A DNA stretch of 64,000 nucleotides from Pseudorhodobacter turbinis (lineage in GTDB: Bacteria; Pseudomonadota; Alphaproteobacteria; Rhodobacterales; Rhodobacteraceae): NCBI RefSeq assembly GCF_005234135.1, contig NZ_CP039964.1, forward strand, positions 930,001-994,000, given 5' to 3'. The notes beneath the pieces are model-generated. The model was not told the origin of the DNA. It was given only the letters and a program-made list of their open reading frames with translations, and ran no database searches. How positions within the stretch are numbered: position 1 is the first letter of the stretch; each line of letters begins with the position of its first letter. Positions 26,589-37,262 of this stretch are shown one piece after another. The position numbers were made by a program, and so were the translations under genes.

Positions 26589-27536
26589 TTATTGTTTTTC
26601 AGCAAGCCTTTCGCCGACCCGCTTGATTTCCCATACTAGCCGTATTCCGCTGTGTTGGAAAACCCTATTTCGCACCTCTTCGCCCAATTCTTCTAGATCT
26701 GCGGCGGTTGCGCCACCCTTGTTGATCAAAAAGTTGGAATGCATCTCGCTCATCTGGGCGCCGCCGATGCTTGCGCCGCGCATTCCGGCATCGTCGATCA
26801 CCTTCCATGCCTTCAACTCATGGCTGTCATCCGCCCGCCCCGTCGAGGAAAACCCCGCCGGATTGCGAAAGGTCGACCCAGCCGAGCGGTCCTTGGTCGG
26901 CTGTGTCGCATCACGTTTGGCCAGTTGATCGGCCATACGGGCATGCAATTCCTGCGGATCGCCCTTTGGCGCGCGAAAAGTGGCACCGATGATCACCGCC
27001 CCTTCGGGCAAATGCGATTGGCGATACGCAAATTCCAATGCCTCCGGGGCAAGGCTTTGCAAATGCCCCTGACGCGTAACCACATGGATTTCTTGCACCA
27101 AATTAGCGGTGTAATGCCCATAGCAGCCCGCGTTCATCCGCACCGCACCGCCAATGCTGCCCGGAATAGTCCGCAAAAACGTCAGGTCCAGCCCCGCATC
27201 CGCAGCCTTGCGCGCTACATGACTGTCTAATGAGGCGGCTCCCGCGGTGACGGTATCGCCGTCAATCACGATCGAATTGAACCCGCGCCCAAGCCGAATG
27301 ACAACGGCCCGAAGCCCGCCGTCCCGCACGATCAGGTTGGAGCCGACCCCCATCGGAAACACCGGCACCTTTGGCGCAAGTGCGGCCAGAAACTGGCACA
27401 GATCATCCACATCCGCAGGCTGGAACAGAAAATCCGCAGGCCCGCCCACGCGCAGCCACGTCAGATCGGCCAACGTCCGGTTTTGGGTCAGGGTGCCGCG
27501 CGCTGCGGGCATCAGGAATGCGGGGTTTTCAGCCAT
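26589..27536 (-). CDS. murB: UDP-N-acetylenolpyruvoylglucosamine reductase MurB
   Basis: A 315-residue FAD enzyme that makes UDP-MurNAc. FAD-binding residues are in '[15 protein letters not shown]' and '[15 protein letters not shown]'; the segment '[15 protein letters not shown]' and the later 'STFRNPAG' (active-site Ser) identify a type I MurB. Sits between ddl and the DUF2484 gene. Confidence 0.97.
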   Translation of the reverse strand: MAENPAFLMPAARGTLTQNRTLADLTWLRVGGPADFLFQPADVDDLCQFLAALAPKVPVFPMGVGSNLIVRDGGLRAVVIRLGRGFNSIVIDGDTVTAGAASLDSHVARKAADAGLDLTFLRTIPGSIGGAVRMNAGCYGHYTANLVQEIHVVTRQGHLQSLAPEALEFAYRQSHLPEGAVIIGATFRAPKGDPQELHARMADQLAKRDATQPTKDRSAGSTFRNPAGFSSTGRADDSHELKAWKVIDDAGMRGASIGGAQMSEMHSNFLINKGGATAADLEELGEEVRNRVFQHSGIRLVWEIKRVGERLAEKQ

Positions 27537-27551
27537 TGCAAGAACCTGCCC

Positions 27552-27803
27552 CTATTCCGCGGGATGTGCGGATTTGGATTTCAACCAGCGCCAAAGATAG
27601 ATCACCGGCCAGCGCAGCACCGAAGTGCCCATCGCCAATATGATCAACCCCACCACAGGGCCATTGCTCCACGTCACCCACCCCAAGATCGGAATGCCCA
27701 CCGCGATCAGCGCATAGGCCGCGCGCCAGTGATTGTCGCGACTGGGGAAAAACCCCGTCACATTGGCCGCCACCAGCCAAAGAAATGCGACACCTAGCGC
27801 CAT
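27552..27803 (-). CDS. DUF2484 small membrane protein
   Basis: An 83-residue protein with three hydrophobic segments ('MALGVAFLWLVAANVTGFFP', 'AAYALIAVGIPILGWVTW', 'GPVVGLIILAMGTSVL') and a basic tail. It matches DUF2484, found in the same murC-murB gap in Rhodobacterales. Start chosen at 27803, 2 bp after the murC stop; a longer frame into murC is ignored. Role unknown, probably division or wall related given its position. Confidence 0.8.
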   Translation of the reverse strand: MALGVAFLWLVAANVTGFFPSRDNHWRAAYALIAVGIPILGWVTWSNGPVVGLIILAMGTSVLRWPVIYLWRWLKSKSAHPAE

Positions 27804-27805
27804 CT

Positions 27806-29230
27806 TTATGCGCCCTCGCCCTGCAAAAGGGCTGGCAGGCCGGTCGCCCATGTGGAGATTGTCCCTGCCCCAAGACACACAACCATATCACCAGGCCGTG
27901 CCTGCTCACGGACCAACCGCGCCAGATCGTTTTCATCCAAGATCGCGCGGGCATGACGGTGCCCATGGGCGATAAGCCCTGCAACCAGATCATCACGCTC
28001 TGCCCCCGGGATCGGGTCTTCGCCGGCACCGTAAACCTCGGCGATGGCGACCACATCCGCCTCGTTGAAACAGGTGCAGAAATCCTCAAACAAGCTCGAC
28101 AGGCGGGAATAGCGGTGCGGCTGATGCACGGCGATCACGCGGCCTTTGGTGGCCTGACGCGCGGCACGCAGCACGGCGGCAATTTCCACCGGATGGTGAC
28201 CGTAATCGTCAATGATGGTCACGCCGTCCACGACACCCACACGGGTAAAGCGACGATTGACCCCGCCAAATGCGGCAAGCGCCTCGCGGATCGCATCCAT
28301 GCGCATACCAAGGAAACGGCACACGGCAATCGCGGACAAGGCGTTGGAAACATTGTGATCCCCCGGCATTGGCAAGGTGCAGCCCTCAATCACCATGGGG
28401 CGACCTGCCTCACGGGATTCGCCCTGCAAGGCCACATCGAAATGCGCGATGCCATCCTCATAGGTCAGGTTGACCGCCCGCACATCGGCCTGCGGGTTAA
28501 AGCCGAATGTCACCACGCGGCGGTCGGTGATTTTGCCCACCAGGGTTTGCACCTCGGGGTGATCGGTGCAGCAAACCGCCAAACCGTAAAACGGAATATT
28601 GGACACAAAGTCATAAAACCCTTGGCGCAGCGCGTCAAAGCTGCCCCAATGCTCCATATGCTCGGGGTCGATGTTGGTCACAATCGCGATGGTCGCGGGC
28701 AAACGGTTGAACGAACCATCGCTCTCATCGGCCTCGACCACCATCCATTCGCCAGCGCCCGCCCGCGCGTTGGAACCATATGCATGGATCACGCCGCCAT
28801 TGATCACAGTCGGGTCAAACCCGCCCTTATCCATCAAGGTCGCAACCATCGTGGTGGTCGTGGTTTTGCCATGCGTGCCGCCAATCGCGATGTTGGATTT
28901 CAGACGCATCAACTCGGCCAGCATCTCGGCGCGGCGCACCACGGGGCGGCCCAAACGGCGCGCTTCCTCCAGCTCGGGGTTGCCCTTTTTGATCGCGGTG
29001 GAAATCACAACCACGGCCGCCTCACCGATATTCTCGGCGCGCTGGCCCTCAAACACCGTCGCGCCAAGCGTCACCAGACGGTCGGTGATTTTCGAGGCTT
29101 TGGCATCAGAGCCCTGCACGGAATAGCCAAGCGTCATCAACACTTCGGCGATGCCCGACATGCCGATACCGCCAATACCGATAAAATGGATCGGTCCCAA
29201 TGCGACGGGAAGTTTGGTGGAGGCAATCAT
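27806..29230 (-). CDS. murC: UDP-N-acetylmuramate--L-alanine ligase MurC
   Basis: A 474-residue Mur ligase. The Rossmann-like opening is '[17 protein letters not shown]', the ATP loop '[19 protein letters not shown]' and the C-terminal ligase domain includes '[18 protein letters not shown]' and '[11 protein letters not shown]'. It adds L-Ala to UDP-MurNAc. Overlaps murG by 4 bp. Confidence 0.98.
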   Translation of the reverse strand: MIASTKLPVALGPIHFIGIGGIGMSGIAEVLMTLGYSVQGSDAKASKITDRLVTLGATVFEGQRAENIGEAAVVVISTAIKKGNPELEEARRLGRPVVRRAEMLAELMRLKSNIAIGGTHGKTTTTTMVATLMDKGGFDPTVINGGVIHAYGSNARAGAGEWMVVEADESDGSFNRLPATIAIVTNIDPEHMEHWGSFDALRQGFYDFVSNIPFYGLAVCCTDHPEVQTLVGKITDRRVVTFGFNPQADVRAVNLTYEDGIAHFDVALQGESREAGRPMVIEGCTLPMPGDHNVSNALSAIAVCRFLGMRMDAIREALAAFGGVNRRFTRVGVVDGVTIIDDYGHHPVEIAAVLRAARQATKGRVIAVHQPHRYSRLSSLFEDFCTCFNEADVVAIAEVYGAGEDPIPGAERDDLVAGLIAHGHRHARAILDENDLARLVREQARPGDMVVCLGAGTISTWATGLPALLQGEGA

Positions 29231-30321
29231 GGGTGGGCTCTTTCTGTCAGGCTTGTCACAAGGTCTACAAGGCGGTCCGTGGCATCCGCCCGCCCCAGCC
29301 CCAGCGCATTTCGCGCCATGGCCTGCGCGGCTTGCGGGTTTTCAAATACAGCCGCCATTTGCGCCGACAGGCTTTCGGCGTCAAGCGCTGATTCCGGGAT
29401 CAGGATGGCGGCATCCGCACCGACAAGCCCGCGCGCATTGGCGGTTTGGTGATCGCCGGTCGCGGCGGCATAGGGGATGAAGACCGCAGGCCGTCCAATC
29501 ACGGAAATATCCGCAACCGATGACGCCCCCGAACGCGAGATCACAAGCTGCGCCTCGCTAAGGCGTCGTGGGATGTCGTCGAAAAACGGCTGCACATCGG
29601 CATGGATACCGGCCTGCGTATAGGCCGCGTCAACGCGGGCCACATCCTCGGCGCGGGCCTGATGGGCCACGCGCAGGTTGGCGCGCAACGCCTCGGGCAA
29701 AAGCGCCACCGCAGCGGGCACCACATCAGACAGGATGCGCGCACCTTGGCTGCCGCCGATCACCACCAGCGACATCGGGTAATCGCCAGGCGCAATATAG
29801 CCCGCGCCCGCACGTTCCAGCACGCTGGCGCGCACAGGGTTTCCGGTATGGATCCCCGTCACGCCCTCGGGCAAATTCGTAGGCCAAGTGCCACAAGCCA
29901 CCGCCATAACGCGGGGCGCAAATATCCGGTTCACACGGCCCAAAACGCCGTTTTGTTCATGAATCATCCGCGGCAGGCGCAGCATGGTTGCCGCAGCCAG
30001 CGCCGGAATAGACGGGTAACCACCAAAGCCCACCACAACGGCAGGCTTGTCACGCGACATCCCCAAAAGCGCGCCCAACACGCCGCCCGCAATGCGGAAC
30101 GGCACGGCCACCTTGGCCAGAATCCCACCCCGCGCAAAGGTGGCCGAGGCGACTTGCTGCACCACGACCTCTTTCGGGAAGCCGCCGGTATAGCGCGCGC
30201 CACGCGCATCGGTGGAAAGCTTCACGCGCCATCCGCGTGCGACCATCGCCTCGGCCAAAGCCTGTGCAGGGAACATATGCCCGCCGGTGCCGCCGGCTGC
30301 GATCAACAAAAGTGGTGCCAT
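29227..30321 (-). CDS. murG: lipid II synthase MurG (GlcNAc transferase)
   Basis: A 364-residue GT-B glycosyltransferase acting on the inner face of the membrane to turn lipid I into lipid II. Glycine-rich loops '[17 protein letters not shown]' and '[15 protein letters not shown]', and the UDP-binding stretch '[18 protein letters not shown]' are visible. Start set at MAPLLL because GGGGG lies 8 bp upstream; a start 24 bp earlier is less likely. Confidence 0.97.
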   Translation of the reverse strand: MAPLLLIAAGGTGGHMFPAQALAEAMVARGWRVKLSTDARGARYTGGFPKEVVVQQVASATFARGGILAKVAVPFRIAGGVLGALLGMSRDKPAVVVGFGGYPSIPALAAATMLRLPRMIHEQNGVLGRVNRIFAPRVMAVACGTWPTNLPEGVTGIHTGNPVRASVLERAGAGYIAPGDYPMSLVVIGGSQGARILSDVVPAAVALLPEALRANLRVAHQARAEDVARVDAAYTQAGIHADVQPFFDDIPRRLSEAQLVISRSGASSVADISVIGRPAVFIPYAAATGDHQTANARGLVGADAAILIPESALDAESLSAQMAAVFENPQAAQAMARNALGLGRADATDRLVDLVTSLTERAHP

Positions 30322-30334
30322 CTGCCCAGCCCCC

Positions 30335-31501
30335 TTATCGCCCACGACGGAACAGGATTTCCCCGATCTGCCCTTGTGGTCGCGTTCTGGTCAGCGCCAG
30401 CAACATCCCAACGGTAATCCCTGCCGCAATCAAGGACGACCCGCCATAAGATACAAACGGCAACGTCATCCCCTTAGAGGGCAGCAACCGCACCGCCACG
30501 CCCATATTCACCATCGCTTGCACCGCAAAAATGCACGCCAACCCCGAGCCGGCAAGCCGGATAAAGGGATCACGTTCCCGCATCAACCGGAACAGCGACA
30601 GCACAACAATGGTGGCGTAAAGCCCGATGATGCACAGCACCAACAACAGCCCGTATTCCTCGGCCGCAACAGCGATGATAAAATCGGTATGCGCATCAGG
30701 AAGCGACCATTTCACCTGACCCTCGCCCACGCCCACGCCGAAAAACCCACCCTCTTGAATGGCATTGGTCGCATAGCCGATCTGGGTGCGTGGATCGATG
30801 TCGGGCGACAGAAAACCGTTGATCCGGCGGGCAAAGTGTTCCGAGTTTTCATAGGCAAACATCGCCCCCGCCCCGACCATCCCGATAACAGTGCCGATCA
30901 AAATCATCGGCGCACCGGCGATGAAATAAACCACCGACCAGCCAAAGATAATCAGGGCCGCTTGCCCGAAATCGGGCTGCAAAGCCAGCAGCAAAACCAC
31001 GATAAAGGTGATGAGAAAGGACATGGATTTACCACGCGGCCCGTTCACCTCTTGTGCCGCGGCCATCAGCCAAGCCGTCAGCACGATGAAACCGGGCTTC
31101 AAAAATTCGGACGGTTGCACCGAGGCAAAGCCAAAGCTGATCCAGCGCACCGCACCCTTGCCAAAATCCGTCCCGATTACCGGCAAAACGGCCAATGCCG
31201 CAAAGGCGCCCAAAAAGCCCAGCACCCCCAAGCGGCGGATCATCAGCGGCGGCATCATCGAAACGCCCAGCATCACTGCAAGGCCGATGGTGCCGAAAAA
31301 CGCTTGCCGTTTGACGTAGTAAAACCCGTCCAGCCCGTTGCGCTGCGCCAGCGGTACCGAAGCTGCAAGCCCAAGCAAAAGCCCGATGCCAAAAAGCGCG
31401 AAAACCGCCGTTAGGGACCAGCGATCAATGCTGCGCCACCAACGTGGGAGAATGGGGTCCACCACCCGACTGGGTGAGGAACCATAGACCATGTCAGTCA
31501 T
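30335..31501 (-). CDS. ftsW: lipid II polymerase / division protein FtsW
   Basis: A 388-residue SEDS glycosyltransferase with about ten membrane segments. The conserved stretches '[23 protein letters not shown]' and '[15 protein letters not shown]' and the end '[16 protein letters not shown]' identify FtsW rather than RodA by context. Works with FtsI at the septum. Upstream there is a 195-bp gap to murD holding an inverted-repeat element. Confidence 0.96.
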   Translation of the reverse strand: MTDMVYGSSPSRVVDPILPRWWRSIDRWSLTAVFALFGIGLLLGLAASVPLAQRNGLDGFYYVKRQAFFGTIGLAVMLGVSMMPPLMIRRLGVLGFLGAFAALAVLPVIGTDFGKGAVRWISFGFASVQPSEFLKPGFIVLTAWLMAAAQEVNGPRGKSMSFLITFIVVLLLALQPDFGQAALIIFGWSVVYFIAGAPMILIGTVIGMVGAGAMFAYENSEHFARRINGFLSPDIDPRTQIGYATNAIQEGGFFGVGVGEGQVKWSLPDAHTDFIIAVAAEEYGLLLVLCIIGLYATIVVLSLFRLMRERDPFIRLAGSGLACIFAVQAMVNMGVAVRLLPSKGMTLPFVSYGGSSLIAAGITVGMLLALTRTRPQGQIGEILFRRGR

Positions 31502-31513
31502 GGGGTACCGCCT

Positions 31514-31669
31514 GATTTTGCCTGCATACTGCCGTCATGCCCGGATGTGTCCCCGGATCTTCCCCAAAGTTTAGCGAAGATCGCGCGCCATGGCTAGAGG
31601 GAAGCGCAAGCCCGACCCTTCAAAACGGATTTTTAAGGGCAGAGGCTTTGACGGAATGCAGGCAAAATC
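31514..31669. repeat. 156-bp element with terminal inverted repeats in the murD-ftsW gap
   Basis: Ends are GATTTTGCCTGCAT at 31514-31527 and its perfect complement ATGCAGGCAAAATC at 31656-31669; the pairing continues imperfectly (ACTGCCGTC with GACGGA). Inside are smaller stems GATCTTC/GAAGATC and CCCTT/AAGGG. No coding potential. It resembles a miniature inverted-repeat element or a long processed hairpin within an otherwise compact operon. No clear target duplication. Confidence 0.5.
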
Positions 31670-31696
31670 GCTCTAAGGTAAAGAACGCCGCCGGCG

Positions 31697-33100
31697 TTAC
31701 CCGCCAAGCGACACTTTCACGCAGGCGCAAAAATCATCTCCGCGCTTCTCGAAGTTCGGATATTGGTCAAAAGAGGCCGCCGCCGGGGCGAGCAACACCA
31801 CATCCCCTGCCTCGGCCTCGGCGGCCGCACGCTCCACCGCGACGGCCATGGTTTCGCACAGCTCATAAGGGGTGTCGCCCAGCTCCAGCGCGAAATCACG
31901 GGCGGAATGGCCGATCAGATAGGCTTTGGCAACAGCACCCAAATAGGGGACCAACCCCTTGATGCCGCCCTCTTTGCCCATGCCGCCCGCAATCCAGCGA
32001 ATGCGTGCAAAGGCCTGCAACGCCTTGGCCGCACTATCGACATTGGTCGCCTTGCTGTCGTTGACAAAGCGCACACCGTCCCGCTCGCCCACCAGTTGAC
32101 TGCGATGCGGCAAGCCGCCAAAGCTGCGCAGCGCCTGCTCTATCACCTTCGGGCCGATCCCGAGGCTGCGCACCGCCGCATAGGCCGCACAAGCGTTTTG
32201 ATGGTTATGCGCCCCCGGCAGCCCCGCAATGGCACGCAAATCAATCGAGGCCACCTGCCGCCCCTTGCGCCATTCGCTCAGGAACCCCTTGCGTACAAAG
32301 ACCGACCAGCCGAACCCCTCCAGCTTTTGCCCCGAAGAAATCCGGATCACCCGATCATCCTGCGGCCCTTCGGCCATTTGTCCGGCAAGAAACTGCCCCT
32401 CCACCTCATCCACACCGATCACGGCGCGGTCAGGCCCACCCTCGGCGAACAAGCGGCGTTTGGCGGCGAAATAGCCCCCCATGCCGTGATGGCGATCCAG
32501 ATGATCGGGCGAAAGATTGGTGAAAACCGCGATGTCGGGGGTCAACGACCGGGCAAGCTCTGTCTGGTAGCTCGACAGTTCCAGCACGATCACCTCACCG
32601 TCGATGCCCGGATCGATATCCAAAACACCGCGCCCGATGTTGCCCGCCATCTGACACGGCCTGCCCGCCACCTCTAGGATGTGATGGATCAGCGCGGTCG
32701 TGGTGGATTTGCCGTTTGAACCCGTCACCGCAATCACGCGGGGCGTGGTGTCAAACCCGTCCCAATCATCATTGGCAAAGCTGCGAAAGAACAGCCCGAT
32801 GTCATTGTCCACCGGAACGCCGGCCTTTAGGGCGGCGGCGATCACGCGGTTGGGTTCAGGGTAAAGATGCGGGATACCCGGTGATGTGATAAGGGCCGCG
32901 ACCCCATCAAACGCGCCGTTGCGGCCCAGATCGGAAATCTCGAAGCCTTCGGCCTGCGCGGCCTCGCGGGCCTCGGCGCTGTCATCCCAGACGACCGGCA
33001 CGGCACCGCCCGCCAGCAATGCCCGCGCCGTCGCAAGGCCGGACCGCCCAAGCCCCAGAACAGCAACCTTCTGGTCAACAAAACAGGTAACAGGAATCAT
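31697..33100 (-). CDS. murD: UDP-N-acetylmuramoylalanine--D-glutamate ligase MurD
   Basis: A 467-residue Mur ligase from start [16 protein letters not shown]. The ATP loop is '[17 protein letters not shown]' and the C-terminal domain includes '[20 protein letters not shown]' and '[11 protein letters not shown]'. It adds D-Glu. A start 30 bp further upstream is possible but offers no better ribosome site. Confidence 0.97.
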   Translation of the reverse strand: MIPVTCFVDQKVAVLGLGRSGLATARALLAGGAVPVVWDDSAEAREAAQAEGFEISDLGRNGAFDGVAALITSPGIPHLYPEPNRVIAAALKAGVPVDNDIGLFFRSFANDDWDGFDTTPRVIAVTGSNGKSTTTALIHHILEVAGRPCQMAGNIGRGVLDIDPGIDGEVIVLELSSYQTELARSLTPDIAVFTNLSPDHLDRHHGMGGYFAAKRRLFAEGGPDRAVIGVDEVEGQFLAGQMAEGPQDDRVIRISSGQKLEGFGWSVFVRKGFLSEWRKGRQVASIDLRAIAGLPGAHNHQNACAAYAAVRSLGIGPKVIEQALRSFGGLPHRSQLVGERDGVRFVNDSKATNVDSAAKALQAFARIRWIAGGMGKEGGIKGLVPYLGAVAKAYLIGHSARDFALELGDTPYELCETMAVAVERAAAEAEAGDVVLLAPAAASFDQYPNFEKRGDDFCACVKVSLGG

Positions 33101-33176
33101 GGCGCGCCTTTCAAACAGGTTTGGCCGCACAATGGGCGGGCAAGGCGGGGGGGTTCAAGCCCCCTTTACGCCCGGC

Positions 33177-34259
33177 TTAACGCAGTTTCAACGTGGCAAG
33201 CCCGATCAGCGCAAGGATCAACGAGATAATCCAGAAACGGATGACGATCTGCGGCTCTGCCCAGCCTTTCTTTTCAAAGTGGTGATGGATCGGCGCCATC
33301 AAAAACACCCGCCGTCCCGTGCGCTTGAAATAAAGCACTTGGATGATGACCGACATCGCCTCCACCACGAACAAGCCGCCGACGATTGCCAAGACGATCT
33401 CATGCTTGGTGCAAACCGCGATGGCACCAAGCGCGCCGCCCAAAGCCAGCGATCCGGTATCGCCCATGAACACCGCCGCTGGCGGGGCGTTATACCACAA
33501 GAACCCCAATCCCCCGCCGAAGAGGGCCGCAGTAAAGATAAACAGTTCACCCGTGCCGGGAATGAAATGGACCCCCAGATAATCGGTATAGTTATAGTTG
33601 CCAACGATATAAGAAATAACACCCAAGGTAGAGGCCGCAATCATCACCGGCATAATCGCAAGCCCGTCCAGCCCGTCCGTCAGGTTCACCGCATTGGCCG
33701 AACCGACAATCACAATCATCCCGAAGGGCACAAAGAACCAGCCAAGGTCAAGCAGCACATTCTTGAACACGGGCAAAGCAAGGTTGTAGGAAAGCGCCTC
33801 AGGGTGGTAATGCGCCGCCGCGGCCGTAGCCAGAAAGGCAATGATCAGCCCAAGGACAATACGCACCCTGGACGATACACCCTTGGTATTTTGCTTGGAA
33901 ACCTTGGCATAATCATCGGCAAAGCCGATCAACCCAAAGGAAAACGTCACACCCAGCACGATCCAGACATAGGGGTTGTCCAGCCGCGCCCAAAGCAGGG
34001 TCGAAAACAACAGCGCCGACAGGATCAGCAAGCCGCCCATCGTCGGCGTGCCCACCTTGGCGAGGTGCCCTTGCGGGCCGTCATCGCGGATCGGCTGGCC
34101 CTTGCCCTGACGACGCCGCAGCATATTGATCAGCGGTTTGCCAAAGATAAACCCGAAGATAAGTGCGGTAAAAAACGCCATTCCTGCGCGAAAGGTGATG
34201 TAGCGAAACAGGTTAAAAACATCGCCGCCGTCCGAAAATTCAGTAAGCCAATAGAGCAT
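33177..34259 (-). CDS. mraY: phospho-MurNAc-pentapeptide transferase MraY
   Basis: A 360-residue polytopic enzyme (about ten membrane helices) that makes lipid I. Catalytic aspartates are seen in '[17 protein letters not shown]' and '[11 protein letters not shown]', and the His-rich loop is '[16 protein letters not shown]'. Begins immediately after murF (stop and start adjacent). Confidence 0.98.
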   Translation of the reverse strand: MLYWLTEFSDGGDVFNLFRYITFRAGMAFFTALIFGFIFGKPLINMLRRRQGKGQPIRDDGPQGHLAKVGTPTMGGLLILSALLFSTLLWARLDNPYVWIVLGVTFSFGLIGFADDYAKVSKQNTKGVSSRVRIVLGLIIAFLATAAAAHYHPEALSYNLALPVFKNVLLDLGWFFVPFGMIVIVGSANAVNLTDGLDGLAIMPVMIAASTLGVISYIVGNYNYTDYLGVHFIPGTGELFIFTAALFGGGLGFLWYNAPPAAVFMGDTGSLALGGALGAIAVCTKHEIVLAIVGGLFVVEAMSVIIQVLYFKRTGRRVFLMAPIHHHFEKKGWAEPQIVIRFWIISLILALIGLATLKLR

Positions 34260-35702
34260 TCACGCGTTTCCTTGATGTAGGGCGCTGGGTTGCCCCAATT
34301 TACGCAAGGCGTCAACCACCCTGCTAACCTTGATGCCCTTGGACCCTTTGACCAGCACAATATCGCCCGCATCGACCAGTTGCGCCGCCTTGGGCAACAG
34401 CTCCTCGGCGGCTTCAACCCAATGGCCGCGCTTGGATTTGGGCAAGGCGCTGTGCAGCGCGCGCATGCGGGGGCCAACGCAATGGACAAGTGTGATATGC
34501 GCCAAGGCGGGGTGATCCGCGAGGGCGGCATGCAACGTGTCTTCGGTCGGGCCGAGTTCCAGCATATCGCCCAGAACCGCAATGCGGCGCCCCTTGCTGA
34601 TACGGCCAACGCGGTCGGTCGGCTGACAGGCCGCCAGCAAATCGAGCGCGGCCGAAACCGATGCCGGATTGGCGTTGAATGCATCATCGATTAACCCGAA
34701 AGAGAGCCCCTCGACATCGTCCAGCATGATGACTTCGCGTGTTCCGCGCCCTGCGGGCGGTGCCCAATGGCCAAGGTCGGTCGTGGTGATCGCACGGTCA
34801 AAATCCAGCGCATCCGAGGCCGCAAGCACGGCCAGCGCATTGGCCGCAAAATGTTTTCCCGGTGTCGCAAGTTTAAAGAGCATATCCTGCCCCGCCTGCC
34901 GCGCCCGCGCGATGGTGGCAAATTCGGTGATCTGCACATGCGTCAGCCGGTAATCGGCCTGCGCATGGGTGCCAAACAGCACCGTGCGCACACCCGCCAA
35001 TGACGCCCGCGCCGTCAGGATCGGCGTCACCGTCAGATCGGCCGGCAGGATTGCGGTCCCCCCCTCCACCAACCCGTCGAAAATCGCGGCTTTCTCTTGG
35101 GCGATGCCCGCGACATCCTCAAACGCCTCCAAATGGGCCGAGGTGACGGTGGTGATAATCGCCACATGCGGGCGCGCCATTTGTGACAGGGGCGCAATTT
35201 CGCCGGGATGGTTCATGCCAATCTCGATCACCGCAATATCGGCATCCGCAGGCATCCGCGCCAGCGTCAGCGGCACACCCCAATGGTTGTTATAGCTGGC
35301 CTCGGCGGCATGCACCGTCCCTTGCCCCGCAAAAGCCGCACGTAACATATCCTTGGTCGAGGTCTTGCCAACCGAACCCGTAACCCCGATCACCCGCGCC
35401 GAAGTCCGCGCGCGCGCAGCACGGCCCAGATCCTCCAGCGCCTTCAACACATCCGGCACCACCAGCAGCGGCGCATCCTCGGCAACCCCCTCGGGGATAT
35501 AGCTGACAAGCGCTGCGGCGGCCCCTTTGGCCAAGGCGGCGGCAACAAAATCATGCCCGTCGCGCACATCCTTTAGCGCCACGAACAGATCGCCCTTTTG
35601 CAAGCTGCGCGTATCAATGGAAACGCCGCTTGCAACCCAGCCGATGGGAGAGCGGCCCCCTGTGGCTGCAATTGCATCTTGGGCGGTCCAGAGCGACGTC
35701 AT
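34260..35702 (-). CDS. murF: UDP-MurNAc-tripeptide--D-Ala-D-Ala ligase MurF
   Basis: A 480-residue Mur ligase. The ATP loop is 'VIGVTGSVGKTSTKDML', followed by 'YNNHWGVPLTLARMP' and the C-terminal 'IDDAFNANPASVSAALDLL'. It adds the D-Ala-D-Ala made by the ddl product in the same cluster. The next gene mraY starts directly after it. Confidence 0.97.
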   Translation of the reverse strand: MTSLWTAQDAIAATGGRSPIGWVASGVSIDTRSLQKGDLFVALKDVRDGHDFVAAALAKGAAAALVSYIPEGVAEDAPLLVVPDVLKALEDLGRAARARTSARVIGVTGSVGKTSTKDMLRAAFAGQGTVHAAEASYNNHWGVPLTLARMPADADIAVIEIGMNHPGEIAPLSQMARPHVAIITTVTSAHLEAFEDVAGIAQEKAAIFDGLVEGGTAILPADLTVTPILTARASLAGVRTVLFGTHAQADYRLTHVQITEFATIARARQAGQDMLFKLATPGKHFAANALAVLAASDALDFDRAITTTDLGHWAPPAGRGTREVIMLDDVEGLSFGLIDDAFNANPASVSAALDLLAACQPTDRVGRISKGRRIAVLGDMLELGPTEDTLHAALADHPALAHITLVHCVGPRMRALHSALPKSKRGHWVEAAEELLPKAAQLVDAGDIVLVKGSKGIKVSRVVDALRKLGQPSALHQGNA

Positions 35703-35769
35703 GGTAGTATCCTTTTAGTATCAAATGGCCGGCTCAATGCGCCGTGCCGAAAATATCAAGCGGTCTGTG

Positions 35770-37242
35770 TCAGATCATGCCGTCAAGGGCAGCCACCGCG
35801 ATCGAGGCCTGCTCGACGTCATCAAACGGGTAAACCTGCCCCTTGATCGTCTGGCCGGATTCGTGGCCCTTGCCCGCAATCAACAAGGCATCACCGGGAC
35901 CAAGACTGTCGACCCCGCGCAAGATCGCCTCGGCCCGATCACCAACATTGCTGGCTTCGGGGCATGCGGCCATAATTGCGGCGCGAATGGCGTCCGGATC
36001 TTCGGATCTGGGGTTATCATCGGTGACGATTAGCACATCGGCATGTTCGGCTGCGGCCTTGCCCATCAACGGGCGCTTGGTGGTATCACGGTCCCCGCCC
36101 GCCCCAAAGACCACCACAATACGCCCCATAACATGCGGGCGCAGCGCCCTCAGCGCGGTTTCCAACGCATCAGGGGTATGGGCGTAATCGACAAAGACGC
36201 TGGCGCCGTTTGCGCGGGTCGCGGCCAGTTCCATCCGTCCGCGCACGCCTGTCAGCTGCGGCAGCACCGCAAACACCCGTGCCGGATCATCGCCGCCCGC
36301 AATCGCAAGCCCTGCGGCCAGCACAACATTATCCGCCTGAAACCCGCCGATCAGCGCAAGGCGGACTTGATGCGCCTCGCCCAGCCATTCGATGCGAACA
36401 TCCTGACCCGTCGCATCGAAACGCTGGCCCAGAATGCGCAGATCGGCCGTGCCTTTGCGGCCCACGCGCAAAACATCCTGTCCGCGATCCTCGGCCAAGG
36501 CGGCCATATCCTCACCGCGCGGATCATCGATATTGACAACGGCAACGCCATCCTCGGGCAAAATCCGCGTGAAAAGCCCCGCCTTGGCATCGAAATAGGC
36601 GTCAAAGCTGTGGTGATAATCAAGGTGATCTTGGGTGAAATTGGTAAAGCCCGCTGCATCAAGCCGCACACCATCAAGGCGGCGCTGGTCCAGCCCATGC
36701 GATGAGGCCTCCATCGCGGCGTGGGTGATCCCGCCCCCCGAGGCATCGGCCAAAAGCCGGTGCAGGGTGATCGGCTCGGGCGTGGTATGGGCGCAGGGCG
36801 CATGCCATGCCCCCTCAACCCCCGTGGTGCCAATGTTGATGGCGGCATGATCCAACGCCATCCAGATCTGACGTGTAAAGGTCGCGACCGAGGTTTTGCC
36901 ATTGGTCCCCGTCACCGCGACAATCGTTTCAGGCTGAGCGCCCGACCAAAGAGCTGCGGCATAGGCCAACGCCTGCCGCGCATCCTCGGTCACGATCAAG
37001 GCCGCATCGCCCAGATCATCGCGCGCAATCGCCGCGCCCTCGGCATCGGTCAAAATGGCCGCGGCCCCGCGTGCCACGGCCGCACGAATATATTCCGCAC
37101 CGTGAATGACCGAACCGGGCAAAGCGGCAAATAGCACGCCTTTGGTCACGGCGCGGCTATCAACGCATAGCCCTGTGATATCGGGATTTGCCCCAGCGCG
37201 CGCCGTCAGGCCAAGGTCGGAAAGTTTTGTGGCCTGTGTCAT
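35770..37242 (-). CDS. murE: UDP-MurNAc-L-Ala-D-Glu--diaminopimelate ligase MurE
   Basis: A 490-residue Mur ligase from start MTQATKLSDLGLT. The ATP loop is 'IVAVTGTNGKTSVATFT'. The C-terminal substrate motif reads 'VTDDNPRSEDPDAI', the DNPR form that specifies meso-diaminopimelate rather than lysine. Lies between ftsI and murF. Confidence 0.97.
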   Translation of the reverse strand: MTQATKLSDLGLTARAGANPDITGLCVDSRAVTKGVLFAALPGSVIHGAEYIRAAVARGAAAILTDAEGAAIARDDLGDAALIVTEDARQALAYAAALWSGAQPETIVAVTGTNGKTSVATFTRQIWMALDHAAINIGTTGVEGAWHAPCAHTTPEPITLHRLLADASGGGITHAAMEASSHGLDQRRLDGVRLDAAGFTNFTQDHLDYHHSFDAYFDAKAGLFTRILPEDGVAVVNIDDPRGEDMAALAEDRGQDVLRVGRKGTADLRILGQRFDATGQDVRIEWLGEAHQVRLALIGGFQADNVVLAAGLAIAGGDDPARVFAVLPQLTGVRGRMELAATRANGASVFVDYAHTPDALETALRALRPHVMGRIVVVFGAGGDRDTTKRPLMGKAAAEHADVLIVTDDNPRSEDPDAIRAAIMAACPEASNVGDRAEAILRGVDSLGPGDALLIAGKGHESGQTIKGQVYPFDDVEQASIAVAALDGMI

Positions 37243-37262
37243 CGCCCTGTCCATTCTAATCG

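Noticed and set aside
27785..29452. Long plus-strand frame (555 codons) across murC
   Set aside because: Antisense shadow of murC; no ribosome site, no recognisable domain, composition dominated by His, Gly and Arg.
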